Of a stretch of DNA of 64,000 nucleotides, positions 12,505 through 21,575 are shown piece by piece (within the stretch, counting starts at the first letter, position 1; the number at the start of each line of letters is the position of its first letter). Made by a program: the position numbers and the translations under genes. The DNA comes from an uncultured Nitrospirota bacterium (GTDB taxonomy: Bacteria; CG2-30-53-67). Below the pieces are notes generated by a model. It was not told the DNA's origin and made no database searches. It saw only the letters and a list, made by a program, of their open reading frames with translations. The stretch is from positions 1 through 64,000 of the forward strand of contig CAMYMF010000023.1 of the NCBI GenBank assembly GCA_947259355.1. The letters run 5' to 3'.

Positions 12505-13253
12505 TGAATCTTATACTCCACGTCTGGCGGCAGGGGCGGCCCGACGCTCCCGGCCGCATCGAACAGTACCCCGCAAAAGATATCAGCCCCGACATGTCCT
12601 TTCTGGAAATGCTCGATGTGGTGAACGACGAGTTGATCAAGAACGGCCAGGAACCGATCGCCTTCGACCATGATTGTCGTGAAGGGATTTGCGGCGCATG
12701 CTCACAGGTGATCAACGGGCTGGCCCATGGCCCCCAGGAACTGACGACGGTCTGTCAGCTCCACATGCGGCATTTCAGGGACGGCGATACCATCTATATC
12801 GAACCGTGGCGTTCCCGGGCCTTTCCCGTGACCAAGGATCTGATCGTCGACCGCACCGCTATGGACCGAATCATACAGGGTGGGGGCTACACCTCGGCCC
12901 ATACAGGCGGCTGTGCCGATGGCAATGCGGTGATGATCCCCAAGGAGGATGCGGACACCGCGATGGACGCGGCCCAGTGCATTGGCTGCGGCGCCTGCGT
13001 GGCAGCCTGCCCCAATGGATCGGCCATGCTCTTCACCAGTGCCAAGGTCTCCCATCTGGCCATGCTCCCCCAAGGACAGGTGGAAGCCACCAAACGGGTC
13101 TGCCGAATGACGGAAGTCATGAAGCGCGAGGGATTCGGCAACTGCACCAATCACTACGAATGTGAGGCGGCCTGCCCGAAGGGAATCCGCGTCAAATTCA
13201 TTGCCAAGCTGAACCGCGAATACTTGAAGGCCGTCAGGTCCGGCGCCAAGTAG
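12504..13253 (+). CDS. frdB: Succinate dehydrogenase/fumarate reductase iron-sulfur subunit
   Basis: Carries electrons between FAD and the quinone/haem subunit; 249 residues. The N-terminal 2Fe-2S ferredoxin domain has CREGICGAC and a later Cys (about residues 53-76). The C-terminal domain has [12 protein letters not shown] and a second group ending in CEAACPKG, as in FrdB/SdhB proteins with three clusters. It is translationally coupled to frdA by a one-base overlap and is the last gene of the operon; the next frame (13289) is a pyruvate kinase remnant. Confidence 0.95.
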   Translation: MNLILHVWRQGRPDAPGRIEQYPAKDISPDMSFLEMLDVVNDELIKNGQEPIAFDHDCREGICGACSQVINGLAHGPQELTTVCQLHMRHFRDGDTIYIEPWRSRAFPVTKDLIVDRTAMDRIIQGGGYTSAHTGGCADGNAVMIPKEDADTAMDAAQCIGCGACVAACPNGSAMLFTSAKVSHLAMLPQGQVEATKRVCRMTEVMKREGFGNCTNHYECEAACPKGIRVKFIAKLNREYLKAVRSGAK

Positions 13254-13288
13254 CGAGAGTCCGGCTCTGATATGTACGTTAACGCTCC

Positions 13289-13423
13289 GTGACGCTTCCC
13301 GCCCACAAGACGAAAATCATCTGCGCCATCGGCCCGGCGTCGGATTCGCTCGAGATCATGATCGAAATGATCCGGGCCGGCATGAATGTGACCCGTTTGA
13401 ACTTCTCCCACGGCGATTTTACG
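13289..13423 (+). pseudogene. Pyruvate kinase, N-terminal remnant
   Basis: A GTG-initiated frame gives the unmistakable pyruvate kinase N terminus: [14 protein letters not shown], then [16 protein letters not shown], about 45 residues. The homology stops abruptly after the SHGD motif; the frame then runs on as unrelated residues into the antisense of the neighbouring dehydrogenase. A complete enzyme needs about 470-580 residues, so this piece cannot be functional. The break lies near 13420, only about 27 bases from the stop of the convergent gene. It could be a deletion remnant or an assembly join. Confidence 0.85.
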
Positions 13424-13449
13424 TTATCCGGCCCCCTTCCCTGCTTCAT

Positions 13450-14466
13450 TCAGATATGCAATATGATCTTTCCGAAGCTTCTGCGGGATTCCATGAGCTC
13501 ATGGGCCCGAGCCACCTCGTCGAAACGGAACGTGGCACCGATGACCGGTCGGATCTGGTGGCGCTCCACGAAAGATCCTAGCGCCTCCCAGCTCTGTCTC
13601 AACACGGCCATCTCGTTTAACAAATACCCCAGATGGGTGGAGAGCACTCCGTAGGAATGGACGCCCATGTCGAGCAGACGGGCTCTCGGCAATGCGCGCC
13701 AAGCCTGCCACCACGACAGTGGGTTCCATCGGTTCAGCGCAAGACTCGCAAAGCCGGCAACCACGATCCGCCCGAAAGGGGCGAGCAGATTGAGACTCTT
13801 CCGGTAGACCTCCCCTCCCACCAGCTCCAGCACCACGTCCACACCGCGCCCGTCGGTCTCCTCTCGGAGGGCAGTCTCGAAGTCCTGGCGCCGATAGTTG
13901 ACGGCACGGTCCACCCCCAGTTTTTCCAATAATTCGATTTTTGCGTCGCTTCCCGCCGTGCCGAAGACCGAACAGCCGAAGCGCTTGGCCAGCTGCACCG
14001 CCGCGCTTCCGACCCCCCCGGCGGCCGCGTGGACCAGCACTGCGTCGCTCCGCCGCAGTCTGGCCATTTCAAAGAGAGCGACCCAGGCGGTCATGTAGTT
14101 CACCAAAAAAGCGGCGTTCTCCTCGGAAGAGAAGAAATCGACGGCAGGCAGCGCCTGGACTTCCGGAACAACCACGGCCTCTGCGTAGCAACCAAACTGG
14201 GCCCCCACCAGAACTTTCTCGCCCACACGCCGCTGGTCTACACCCTCCCCCACGGCATCGATCACGCCATAGGCTTCCATTCCCGGCACATAGGGAAGCT
14301 TCGGTGCCCAGCGATACAGCCCTTTTCGCGAGAGGATTTCGGCATAGTTGAGCCCGATGGTCTCGATGCGGACCCGCACCTCACCGGGCCCGGCCAAAGG
14401 CTCGGCCAGATCCGAGACCTGCAGCACCGACCCTCCGCCGTGCCTTGCCATGACAATGGCCTTCAT
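13450..14466 (-). CDS. Zinc-type alcohol dehydrogenase-like / NADPH:quinone reductase (MDR superfamily)
   Basis: Cytoplasmic medium-chain oxidoreductase of 338 residues. The N-terminal GroES-like fold has [24 protein letters not shown], and the nucleotide-binding site is [22 protein letters not shown] (residues about 140-161), the pattern of quinone oxidoreductases. The cysteines that bind catalytic zinc in alcohol dehydrogenases are absent, which supports the QOR subgroup (similar to VAT-1-like proteins). It stands alone and converges on the pyruvate kinase remnant. The physiological substrate is unknown. Confidence 0.88.
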   Translation of the reverse strand: MKAIVMARHGGGSVLQVSDLAEPLAGPGEVRVRIETIGLNYAEILSRKGLYRWAPKLPYVPGMEAYGVIDAVGEGVDQRRVGEKVLVGAQFGCYAEAVVVPEVQALPAVDFFSSEENAAFLVNYMTAWVALFEMARLRRSDAVLVHAAAGGVGSAAVQLAKRFGCSVFGTAGSDAKIELLEKLGVDRAVNYRRQDFETALREETDGRGVDVVLELVGGEVYRKSLNLLAPFGRIVVAGFASLALNRWNPLSWWQAWRALPRARLLDMGVHSYGVLSTHLGYLLNEMAVLRQSWEALGSFVERHQIRPVIGATFRFDEVARAHELMESRRSFGKIILHI

Positions 14467-14831
14467 AAAGAAGCACCCCTAGCAAAAAAGCGCACGAAGG
14501 TCGTTCACTTCGGGGATTTCCCCACTTTCCTCAGCAAATATAACCGGCTCGGCAGCACTCGTAAAGCAACGCTTCTTATGAGCAGCGCTCATTTAGCTCA
14601 AATCCTCTCGATCCATGCAACAGGTTCTGCAGGTTTCGACAAACGGCGCCAGCCAATTATCGCCTAGGGTGCCGAGGCGCAGATACGCCGATTTGTCGAT
14701 TCCCTTCCACTGGGTAGCCCTTTACCCAATTGTGAAGCGCATTTCATAAGATCGCCACTTCTCGGTGATCGCATCTGCTTCAAGAAGTCAATAAAAACAT
14801 AGGGTTCTGCTGCTGAACGCGACACAGCGAG
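14467..14831. other. Intergenic region upstream of the pilus tip operon
   Basis: No gene is supported. It contains a 6-bp inverted repeat with a 6-base spacer (14711-14728, TGGGTA/TACCCA) about 100 bases upstream of the sigma-54 promoter, a position where an activator site would be expected. Whether it is an operator is unknown. Confidence 0.3.
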
Positions 14832-14848
14832 TTGGTACGCATCTTGCT
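14832..14848 (+). promoter_or_regulatory. Sigma-54 (RpoN) promoter of the pilus tip operon
   Basis: TTGGTACG, 4 bases, TTGCT: the invariant GG and GC are exactly 10 bases apart, matching the -24/-12 consensus with one substitution. The start codon of the first gene lies 45 bases downstream. Sigma-54 with a PilR-type activator is the usual control of pilin genes in this group, so the context supports it. Confidence 0.75.
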
Positions 14849-14893
14849 GTACCTTCCATTTACTGTTGGTAATTGCTTCGTGGAGGGTAACCC

Positions 14894-15226
14894 ATGGGTC
14901 TGAGTCATCGAAACAACCGAAAAAGACACACTTGGAAAGTCTCGCTGCTGGCCATCATCTTGTCCATGGTCGGCCTGAACCCCGCCGCAGCGGACGAAAA
15001 CCTGCAACTCGCCGGTTACGTGGAAAGCATCGACATGAAAGACGGGATCATCGTGGTGGATGTGCGCACGGCGGGGTGTGAAGGCATCAAGACCTTCGTC
15101 TTTGAACCGAAGGACGATCTCTTTGATCGCAAAGACATCGGAAGAAAGGTCGAGTTCTTTATCAACAGCACCGACTGCACGAAAAAGAAAGTCTATACGA
15201 TCAAGAGGGAAGGAGACAGCCAATGA
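14894..15226 (+). CDS. Small exported protein encoded upstream of PilY1
   Basis: 110 residues, first gene of the pilus operon, with GGAGGG 7 bases before the ATG. The N terminus is basic and then hydrophobic (VSLLAIILSMVGLNPAAA), a signal peptide ending near residue 34. The mature part of about 75 residues has two cysteines (TAGCEG and STDCTK) that could form a disulfide. No family is recognised. Its stop overlaps the PilY1 start (ATGA), so production is coupled, and a role in PilY1 export, folding or pilus-tip assembly is a reasonable guess. Confidence 0.75.
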   Translation: MGLSHRNNRKRHTWKVSLLAIILSMVGLNPAAADENLQLAGYVESIDMKDGIIVVDVRTAGCEGIKTFVFEPKDDLFDRKDIGRKVEFFINSTDCTKKKVYTIKREGDSQ

Positions 15227-18200
15227 AGAGATGGTTCATCAAACTGATCTGTTTGGGCCTTATGGCTTCCTTTCATTCTTCGTCCCCCATCACGGAGGCT
15301 GCAGACCTTGAAGACTACTGCCAGCTACCCGCAATCTACTCGGCCCTGGCCCGCCCGAATGTGGTGCTCGCCATCGACGCAAGCGGTAGTATGGGATATA
15401 ACGCCTACTCCTATGGCGGTGCTTCGTACGATTCGAACACAGTCTACGAAGGCTATTTTGACCCGAGCAAGAATTACATACTCGTCAGTGGCATCTATGA
15501 GGAGACAACCCTTCCGGCCTGCAACAAGGTTTGCACCCGCTGGTCGTGGTGGGGACGGTGCCGCCGGTGGGAGTTCCCTGCGGGCTGCTCCCCTGTCTCC
15601 TCGGGGAACCGGCTGAATTTTGACTACATGGACCGCATCGACCTGCTCCGGTGGGTCATGACGGGCGGAACCCCCCAGAGCTGCTCCGGCTCGGATGCTT
15701 TCGACCCCGATTATTGCAATCCCCAGCTTTGGGACCTTGCAGGAAATGCGACGAAGGTCGGCTCCGTCTGCAACGACAGCCTCGATGTGAATGGCGACGC
15801 CATCGCGGACGGTGGCTGTATTCTTCGCACCAACGACGGCGAGTTCCTGAAGGTCCCATGGAACCGTATTTACGACGGGCTCATCCATCAAGTGAAAAAG
15901 CTCGACACCCTGCCCCGTTTCGGCGTTCTCTTTTACAGTGACAATGGTGTGCGGAGCGAAAAAGTCTATGTGGGCGACTTCGTCAACAGCAGCGTTGCCG
16001 ATCCGGTTTTCCCTTATAAGAATTTGATTGCCCACATCAACTCCTCGGTACCCAGTGGTGCCACCCCCACCGGTCCTGCCATGTGGGATGTACTCAACTA
16101 CTATGCACAACAGACGCCGCAGTATGGCGGCTTTGATCCTGAGGACGCTGCGGTGACGGGGGACGAATGGAAAAACCCCATGTATCTGTGCGAAGACGGA
16201 CCTTGTGAAGACTATCCCTGTGCGCAGAACTTCGTCATTCTTCTCTCCGATGGGGAATGGAACCGGCCGTGGTTCAACAATGCCGTTGCCGATCCCGTCC
16301 ATCCGGCCTACGAGATGCATTATACCGGATTCACGAACCAGCCGCTCAATGTGGCGTCGTCCGTGGAGAGTGTCTACAGCGTCAGCCTTTTCATGGATAC
16401 CACCGGTGGTGTTAACGGTATGCAGAATGTCGCCATGTATGGCTCCTTTGACACTCGCAGTGGGACATGGCCCGGCGGCACGACCGGAAAACCGTCGCCC
16501 GACAGCAAGGCCGACGCAATTCCATCGCCTTCCTCTACAGACTGGGACAGCAACGGAGATGGACTGCCCGACGCTTTCAAGTCGGCCTCCGACGCCATTG
16601 GTATTCGGGATGCGCTTCTCGACTCCGTTCTCGACATCTTCCGGAGAACTTCCTCCGGAACGGCCGCGTCAGTGCTATCGTCCGGGCAGGGGCACGGGGC
16701 CAGTCTGCTCCAGGCCCTCTATTACCCGATCCGAAGCATATGGAATGCAGGAAAAGGCGCATATGACGAAGTCTCCTGGGCGGGCAGTCTTTCGAATTTC
16801 TGGTTCCTCACCGATCCCACCCTGGCCAGAATCGGTCTTCGGGAGGACCGCCTCGCCATGAAGTACCTTGAGCCTGCCTTGGACCCGAAGGTACAGACGT
16901 ACTGGGACCCCACGACGGAGACCACGCGAGCACACATTTGCGACGATGACCCAAACACCGGTGCCTGTGTGACGACCCTAAACGACACCGAGATTGAGAA
17001 TACCAGCGTCCTGTGGCGGGCCGAGGAGACCTTGTTTCAGAGAAACCCGGCGGACAGAAAGATCTACGTGAATTTGAACAACACCTCCGCACTTCCTCTG
17101 TTTACCGACGCGCTCGATGCAACCCTGGTGCCCTATCTCGGGGCGGCCAACAATGCAGAGGCTGCAAATATCATCAATTATGTTCGCGGCGTAGACGATC
17201 TCGACGGCAATGGCGCACCTGATGACAATATCCGGTCCCGGACCACCACGATCGGTGGTGTGGAGAATACCTGGAAACTCGGCGATGTCATCAACTCCAC
17301 GCCGGCCATCTCATCCTGGGTTCCCCTGCAGACCTATCACAAGCAGTACAAGTTGAAGCAGGATTCCACCTACGGAAAACGAGGGCAGGATGTCTCCTAT
17401 GACGATGCCATTGACAACAATTACTATATCACCAGCAGTGTCTACCGCAGTCGTGGCATGGTTTATGTCGGTTCCAATGACGGTATGCTGCACGCCTTCA
17501 AATTGGGGATGCTCAAGGACGAGTGGTCGGGGCAGACCACGGGTCAGAAGGCGAAACTCGATCCGCCCATCAATCTCGAATCGTTTGGTCACGAAAAATG
17601 GGCCTTCATCCCCAGGAACGTGCTCCCCTACCTGAAAGCGCAGATGGATGAGAATTACTGTCATGTCTACACCCTGGACCTGAGCCCCCTCATTATTGAC
17701 GCCAGCATCGGCGGGTCAGCAGGCGCTGACAAAACCGTTGCGGACTGGCGAACGGTACTCATCGGCGGGATGAACCGCGGGGGTGCGTGTCGAAAACCGG
17801 GCACCTGTTCGGCCACAGACGATTGCGTCGATACCCCGGCCTCGGATCCTGCCGATGGCACCAAAGGACTGGGATATTCCGTCTATTTTGCCCTCGATAT
17901 CACCGACGAGGACAATCCGAAACTCCTCTGGGAATTCAGTCATGAACAATTGGGTTACGCCACCTCCACGCCCGCCGTCATTCGAATCGGCGACTGGCGG
18001 AAGAACGGCAACTGGTACGTGGTGGTGGGATCCGGACCGACGGGCCCCATCGAGCAGCGTCAATTCAAAGGCCGCTCGAACCAGAACCTGAACATCTTTG
18101 TCCTGGATCTCAGAGGCGATGGCACCGGCCAGCCGCAGCTGGAGAGAATCATCTCCACCGGGATCCCCAATGCCTTTGGGGCTCCCATGATGAACACCGG

Positions 18201-19083
18201 CAGTGACACCGATGAGGACTTCCAGGACGATGCGGTCTACCTGGGCTATACAAAGCTGAACGGAGCAGGTACCGAATGGAACGAAGGCGGCGTCCTGAGG
18301 GTGTTGACCAACAGCACCACCCCCGCGGGTTGGAGCAATCCGAGCCATGTGATTCAGGACATCGGGCCGGTCACGACCAGTATCGGCAAGCTGCGCGACG
18401 CCAAGACGGGTAAATTGTGGCTCTACTTCGGTACGGGCCGGTACTTCTTCAATACCCGGGCGGAGAAGGATGATCCCACCAGTCAAAGACGGCTCTTCGG
18501 CGTGAAAGAGCCCTGCTATGACAATTACACGCGCAAGATGACGGCGGGATGTACCACAACGGTCTCGGAGCCTCCGGATGTGAAGATGAAAGACGTGACG
18601 GACGTGGCCAATGCCCCCAACAGCGCCATGGCAAATGATGACGCCCTCGTGAGCGGCTGGTACGTGAATCTCAATTTGCCGGGCTCCCGCACGTACCTCG
18701 AGGGCGCCACACCGACGTCCGCAGGCAGTCTGGTCACGAGAAACTACTATGCCGAGCGGGTGATCACCGATCCCCTCCCCACCCATCTCGGTGTGGTATT
18801 CTTCACGACCTTTGAACCCTATAACGAAAAGTGCGTGGCCGGCGGGAAGTCCTTCATCTGGGCCATGAAGTATGACACGGGCGGTCTTCCCACAGACCTG
18901 CTCAAGGGCAAAGCGCTGACACAGGTCTCCACGGGCAGCATCGAAGAGGTTTCCATGGAGGGCACCTTCGGCACGACCCGGAAATCCTATGCCATTGAGG
19001 GGGTACCCCCGACAAAGCAAGGCATGGCCGTGGCCACGTCTCCCAAACCGAAGAACAAAGTCCTTCACAAGAGGGTGAAATAA
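15223..19083 (+). CDS. pilY1: PilY1-like type IV pilus tip adhesin/assembly protein
   Basis: Exported protein of 1286 residues. After a signal peptide (about residues 1-27) comes a von Willebrand A-like region with an intact metal-binding DxSxS (residues 52-56 in LAIDASGSMGYN). A Cys/Trp-rich insert (about 100-125) follows. The C-terminal half is the PilC/PilY beta-propeller, shown by VYVGSNDGMLHAFKLG (about residue 748) and LWEFSHEQLGYATSTPAVI, and there is an Asp/Asn-rich calcium-like loop DDLDGNGAPDDN near 663. PilY1 proteins sit at the pilus tip with the minor pilins, prime assembly and mediate adhesion or surface sensing. The gene overlaps its neighbours on both sides. Confidence 0.93.
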   Translation: MKRWFIKLICLGLMASFHSSSPITEAADLEDYCQLPAIYSALARPNVVLAIDASGSMGYNAYSYGGASYDSNTVYEGYFDPSKNYILVSGIYEETTLPACNKVCTRWSWWGRCRRWEFPAGCSPVSSGNRLNFDYMDRIDLLRWVMTGGTPQSCSGSDAFDPDYCNPQLWDLAGNATKVGSVCNDSLDVNGDAIADGGCILRTNDGEFLKVPWNRIYDGLIHQVKKLDTLPRFGVLFYSDNGVRSEKVYVGDFVNSSVADPVFPYKNLIAHINSSVPSGATPTGPAMWDVLNYYAQQTPQYGGFDPEDAAVTGDEWKNPMYLCEDGPCEDYPCAQNFVILLSDGEWNRPWFNNAVADPVHPAYEMHYTGFTNQPLNVASSVESVYSVSLFMDTTGGVNGMQNVAMYGSFDTRSGTWPGGTTGKPSPDSKADAIPSPSSTDWDSNGDGLPDAFKSASDAIGIRDALLDSVLDIFRRTSSGTAASVLSSGQGHGASLLQALYYPIRSIWNAGKGAYDEVSWAGSLSNFWFLTDPTLARIGLREDRLAMKYLEPALDPKVQTYWDPTTETTRAHICDDDPNTGACVTTLNDTEIENTSVLWRAEETLFQRNPADRKIYVNLNNTSALPLFTDALDATLVPYLGAANNAEAANIINYVRGVDDLDGNGAPDDNIRSRTTTIGGVENTWKLGDVINSTPAISSWVPLQTYHKQYKLKQDSTYGKRGQDVSYDDAIDNNYYITSSVYRSRGMVYVGSNDGMLHAFKLGMLKDEWSGQTTGQKAKLDPPINLESFGHEKWAFIPRNVLPYLKAQMDENYCHVYTLDLSPLIIDASIGGSAGADKTVADWRTVLIGGMNRGGACRKPGTCSATDDCVDTPASDPADGTKGLGYSVYFALDITDEDNPKLLWEFSHEQLGYATSTPAVIRIGDWRKNGNWYVVVGSGPTGPIEQRQFKGRSNQNLNIFVLDLRGDGTGQPQLERIISTGIPNAFGAPMMNTGSDTDEDFQDDAVYLGYTKLNGAGTEWNEGGVLRVLTNSTTPAGWSNPSHVIQDIGPVTTSIGKLRDAKTGKLWLYFGTGRYFFNTRAEKDDPTSQRRLFGVKEPCYDNYTRKMTAGCTTTVSEPPDVKMKDVTDVANAPNSAMANDDALVSGWYVNLNLPGSRTYLEGATPTSAGSLVTRNYYAERVITDPLPTHLGVVFFTTFEPYNEKCVAGGKSFIWAMKYDTGGLPTDLLKGKALTQVSTGSIEEVSMEGTFGTTRKSYAIEGVPPTKQGMAVATSPKPKNKVLHKRVK

Positions 19084-19580
19084 TGAACAGCCATGGCTTC
19101 ACCTTGATTCAACTGCTGATTGTGGTCACCATCGTCGGCATTCTGTCTTTACTGCTGGGACAATCCCTGCAGGGAAATCTCGGCGCGGCGCGGGTTGACG
19201 GGGACCTTGTGGAGTTCCAGGCCGATCTGGCCAATGCCAGGGCACGGGCCATACACAGGGGCCATCTCTATTTTGTAACCGTCAACACCGCCGCAGGAAC
19301 CTATCAGATCACCGAGGACACGAATGACAACGGCCTTCTGGAAGGCGCACCGGACACGCCCCTGTTCCTCACTCCCAAACAGCTGACGCAAGATCCGGTG
19401 GCCGATCCGGTCACCTGGGCCGGCGGCCAGATCGTGATGAATACGAGGGGATTCATTGCCCCCACAGGGACCCTTCAGGTAACCCCCACCTATCTGAACC
19501 CCAATTACGACTGCATTCAATTGTCTGCTACGGCCATCAATATCGGTTTGATGAACGGAGGAAACTGTGCAATCAAATGA
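19083..19580 (+). CDS. Type IV minor pilin, FimT/GspH-like, with Gln at position 5
   Basis: 165 residues. A class III prepilin leader gives G5-F6 cleavage followed by TLIQLLIVVTIVGIL, the hydrophobic N-terminal helix. The residue at mature position 5 is Gln, where nearly all pilins have Glu. Mid-region features (DLANARARAIHRG) and length fit the GspH/FimT group. The ATG shares one base with the PilY1 stop. Expected to form the tip-priming complex with PilV, PilW, PilX and PilY1. Confidence 0.85.
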   Translation: MNSHGFTLIQLLIVVTIVGILSLLLGQSLQGNLGAARVDGDLVEFQADLANARARAIHRGHLYFVTVNTAAGTYQITEDTNDNGLLEGAPDTPLFLTPKQLTQDPVADPVTWAGGQIVMNTRGFIAPTGTLQVTPTYLNPNYDCIQLSATAINIGLMNGGNCAIK

Positions 19581-19950
19581 CAAAGGATTCACACTGGTCG
19601 AGGTGATGGTGGCCATGTTGATCTCTCTGCTGGTGTTCCTGGGACTCATGCAGAGCGGCCTGGCCGGCATTGACCAAAACATGCGCAACCATTTGCGGGA
19701 GGAAGCCATCGGCATTGCCGAAATGGATGTTGTCACGGCCCGCAACTCAGCCTATCCTCCAGCGCCCGTGGTCAACGCCACCGTGGCCCGAAACTTTCGG
19801 AGTATTCAGGGGTTCAACTACACGGTCAACCGGAACCTGGTGCCTGTCGATGTCTGTCACACGCAGGTCAATATCACCGTCTCCTGGCCTTGGAAGGGGC
19901 AAACATTTAATCACACCACATCAACGATCCTGAGGGACCCATCATGTTAA
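19567..19950 (+). CDS. pilV: Type IV pilus minor pilin PilV-like
   Basis: 127 residues from a GTG start that overlaps the previous gene by 14 bases; GGAGGAAAC lies just upstream. The prepilin signal KGFTLVEVMVAMLISLLVFLG has the conserved Glu5, and the short globular part with two cysteines fits PilV. It is a membrane-inserted minor pilin, cleaved by PilD and built into the pilus tip. The next gene overlaps its 3' end. Confidence 0.85.
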   Translation: MQSNDKGFTLVEVMVAMLISLLVFLGLMQSGLAGIDQNMRNHLREEAIGIAEMDVVTARNSAYPPAPVVNATVARNFRSIQGFNYTVNRNLVPVDVCHTQVNITVSWPWKGQTFNHTTSTILRDPSC

Positions 19951-21017
19951 AGCGCGAGGATGGTTTCAGTCTGATAGAGCTGATGGTCACCGTGACGGTT
20001 TTGGGCATGACCATTGCCGCAGCGTCGAATGTATTCGTGGTCCTCTTCAAACAGCTCAAGCAGCAAACCAGCATTACCGAAGTGGCCCTCCAGGACATCG
20101 TCAACCTGGAAATATTGAAGCGGGACATTGAACACGCGGGCTACGGCCTGCCCTGGACCCTTCCGGTGGGCGTCGCCTACACGGAAACCAATAGTGCCAG
20201 TCCCGCGTACAATGATTCACCATCCACCCCCCCGAGAGCACTGGTCAGCGACAACAACAATGGGCTCTTTGGCTCCGATTATCTGGTACTCAAGTCCGTC
20301 TATACGGCCAATAACAATGTGTCGCAGCTTTGGACCCGTCTGGCTGTCAACGGGGTCACCAGAGCAAACATCTCTGGACAGACACTGAATAACGGCGATG
20401 GCGTTATTGTGATGAACACCGAATCGGGCGGCAATACGTTGGTGGCGGACGGGGTAACTTTTGGCACCACCTTTGGAAATGTCACCAGTGCTGCGGGCGT
20501 CAATTTCCAACCGACCGACCAGGGCACGTATGTGGTCTACGCTGTCAGTCCGACCGTGCCGGTCAGACCCTTCAACCGATCGGATTACTTCATCTCTAAC
20601 GTCAACGTTCCAACCCGGTGTGCAGGCAATACAGGGGTGCTGGTGAAGGCCGATGTCGCCCAAGACGTACCCGGGACATTGACCACCTCTCCGCTGCTGG
20701 AGTGCGTTGCCGACATGCAGGTTGTGTACTATCGCGACATCGATGGAGACGGTGCACCGGACGCCGTTGGGACAACGGGCAATATTTCCGCACTGAACGC
20801 ACAGCAAATAAGAGAACAGGTAATAGAGGTGCGAGTCTATATTCTCGCCCATGAGGGAAGGCGCGATCGTGATTTCATATATCCTACGAACACTGTCATC
20901 GTGGGACCCACGGCCGCGCTGGGCAGCAACTTCGATCTCACAACGACGGATCCTCTCTGGGCAAACTACCGTTGGAAGGTTCACACACTGGTGATACGGC
21001 CGGATACCCTGGGCTGA
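19944..21017 (+). CDS. pilW: Type IV pilus assembly protein PilW-like
   Basis: 357 residues, overlapping pilV by 7 bases. The leader DGFSLIELMVTVTVLGMTI is a canonical prepilin signal with Glu5. LKRDIEHAGYGLPW shortly after the helix is typical of PilW (usual form RDIRMAGY). The globular part contains a low-complexity Asp-rich loop DIDGDGAPDAVG near residue 268. A minor pilin of the PilVWX-PilY1 tip complex. Confidence 0.85.
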   Translation: MLKREDGFSLIELMVTVTVLGMTIAAASNVFVVLFKQLKQQTSITEVALQDIVNLEILKRDIEHAGYGLPWTLPVGVAYTETNSASPAYNDSPSTPPRALVSDNNNGLFGSDYLVLKSVYTANNNVSQLWTRLAVNGVTRANISGQTLNNGDGVIVMNTESGGNTLVADGVTFGTTFGNVTSAAGVNFQPTDQGTYVVYAVSPTVPVRPFNRSDYFISNVNVPTRCAGNTGVLVKADVAQDVPGTLTTSPLLECVADMQVVYYRDIDGDGAPDAVGTTGNISALNAQQIREQVIEVRVYILAHEGRRDRDFIYPTNTVIVGPTAALGSNFDLTTTDPLWANYRWKVHTLVIRPDTLG

Positions 21018-21046
21018 TGTTTACGATGAGGACAAGGGGAAAGGAA

Positions 21047-21558
21047 ATGAAACCGTTACAGGAGAAAAGCTTTGGGGGCACAGAAGTGCGGCTGTCTGAT
21101 CGGGAGCGGGGTGCTGCCCTGGTGCTGGTGATGATCTTGACGGGCGTGGCCCTGACACTGACCGCTGCCATGATCTATGCGGTCACCAGCACCAGGGCAG
21201 CACCCCGCTTTGCATGGAAGAGAAGATCCGTCGGGCGACGTTCCTCGCCGACGGCACATTGAACTGGGACGCCACCTGCGACGCCACCGTGGCCATAGAT
21301 CCCGCAGTTCCCACGAGCTACGACATGACTTTCACCCTTGGCGCCGGTCCCAGCTATAACGTCTTTGCAAAAATAGCCGACACCGTGAGCGGCAATTCTG
21401 CCGATGAATCCGGTCTGGATATTCCGGGAGTCGTTCTGTCCAACCCGGGCGTCATCAGCGTGAAGAGCTTCCCTTTTCTTTATACTGTTGAATGCCTGGC
21501 TGTAGACGCGGTCAACGCTCTGGAGAGGGGGCGTGTCTCCGTCCTGCACCAATACTAA
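21047..21558 (+). pseudogene. pilX: PilX-like minor pilin, frame-disrupted
   Basis: Starting at ATG 21047, the first part encodes ERGAALVLVMILTGVALTLT, the N-terminal helix typical of PilX, then AMIYAVTS. At about 21183 the frame is lost. From 21210 a different frame, down to the stop at 21556-21558, encodes MEEKIRRATFLADGTLNW and about 100 residues resembling a pilin globular part. The 27 bases at the join (21183-21209) are a perfect inverted copy of 21105-21131 in the same gene. An intact PilX would need extra residues here, so material is missing and replaced by the inverted copy. Confidence 0.7.
21105..21209. repeat. Perfect 27-bp inverted repeat inside pilX
   Basis: Arms 21105-21131 and 21183-21209 are exact reverse complements, 51 bases apart. 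The left arm is ordinary coding sequence for the helix. The right arm lies precisely where the reading frame breaks, so the right arm is the likely secondary copy. Confidence 0.9.
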
Positions 21559-21575
21559 GATACAGAGAGGATATC

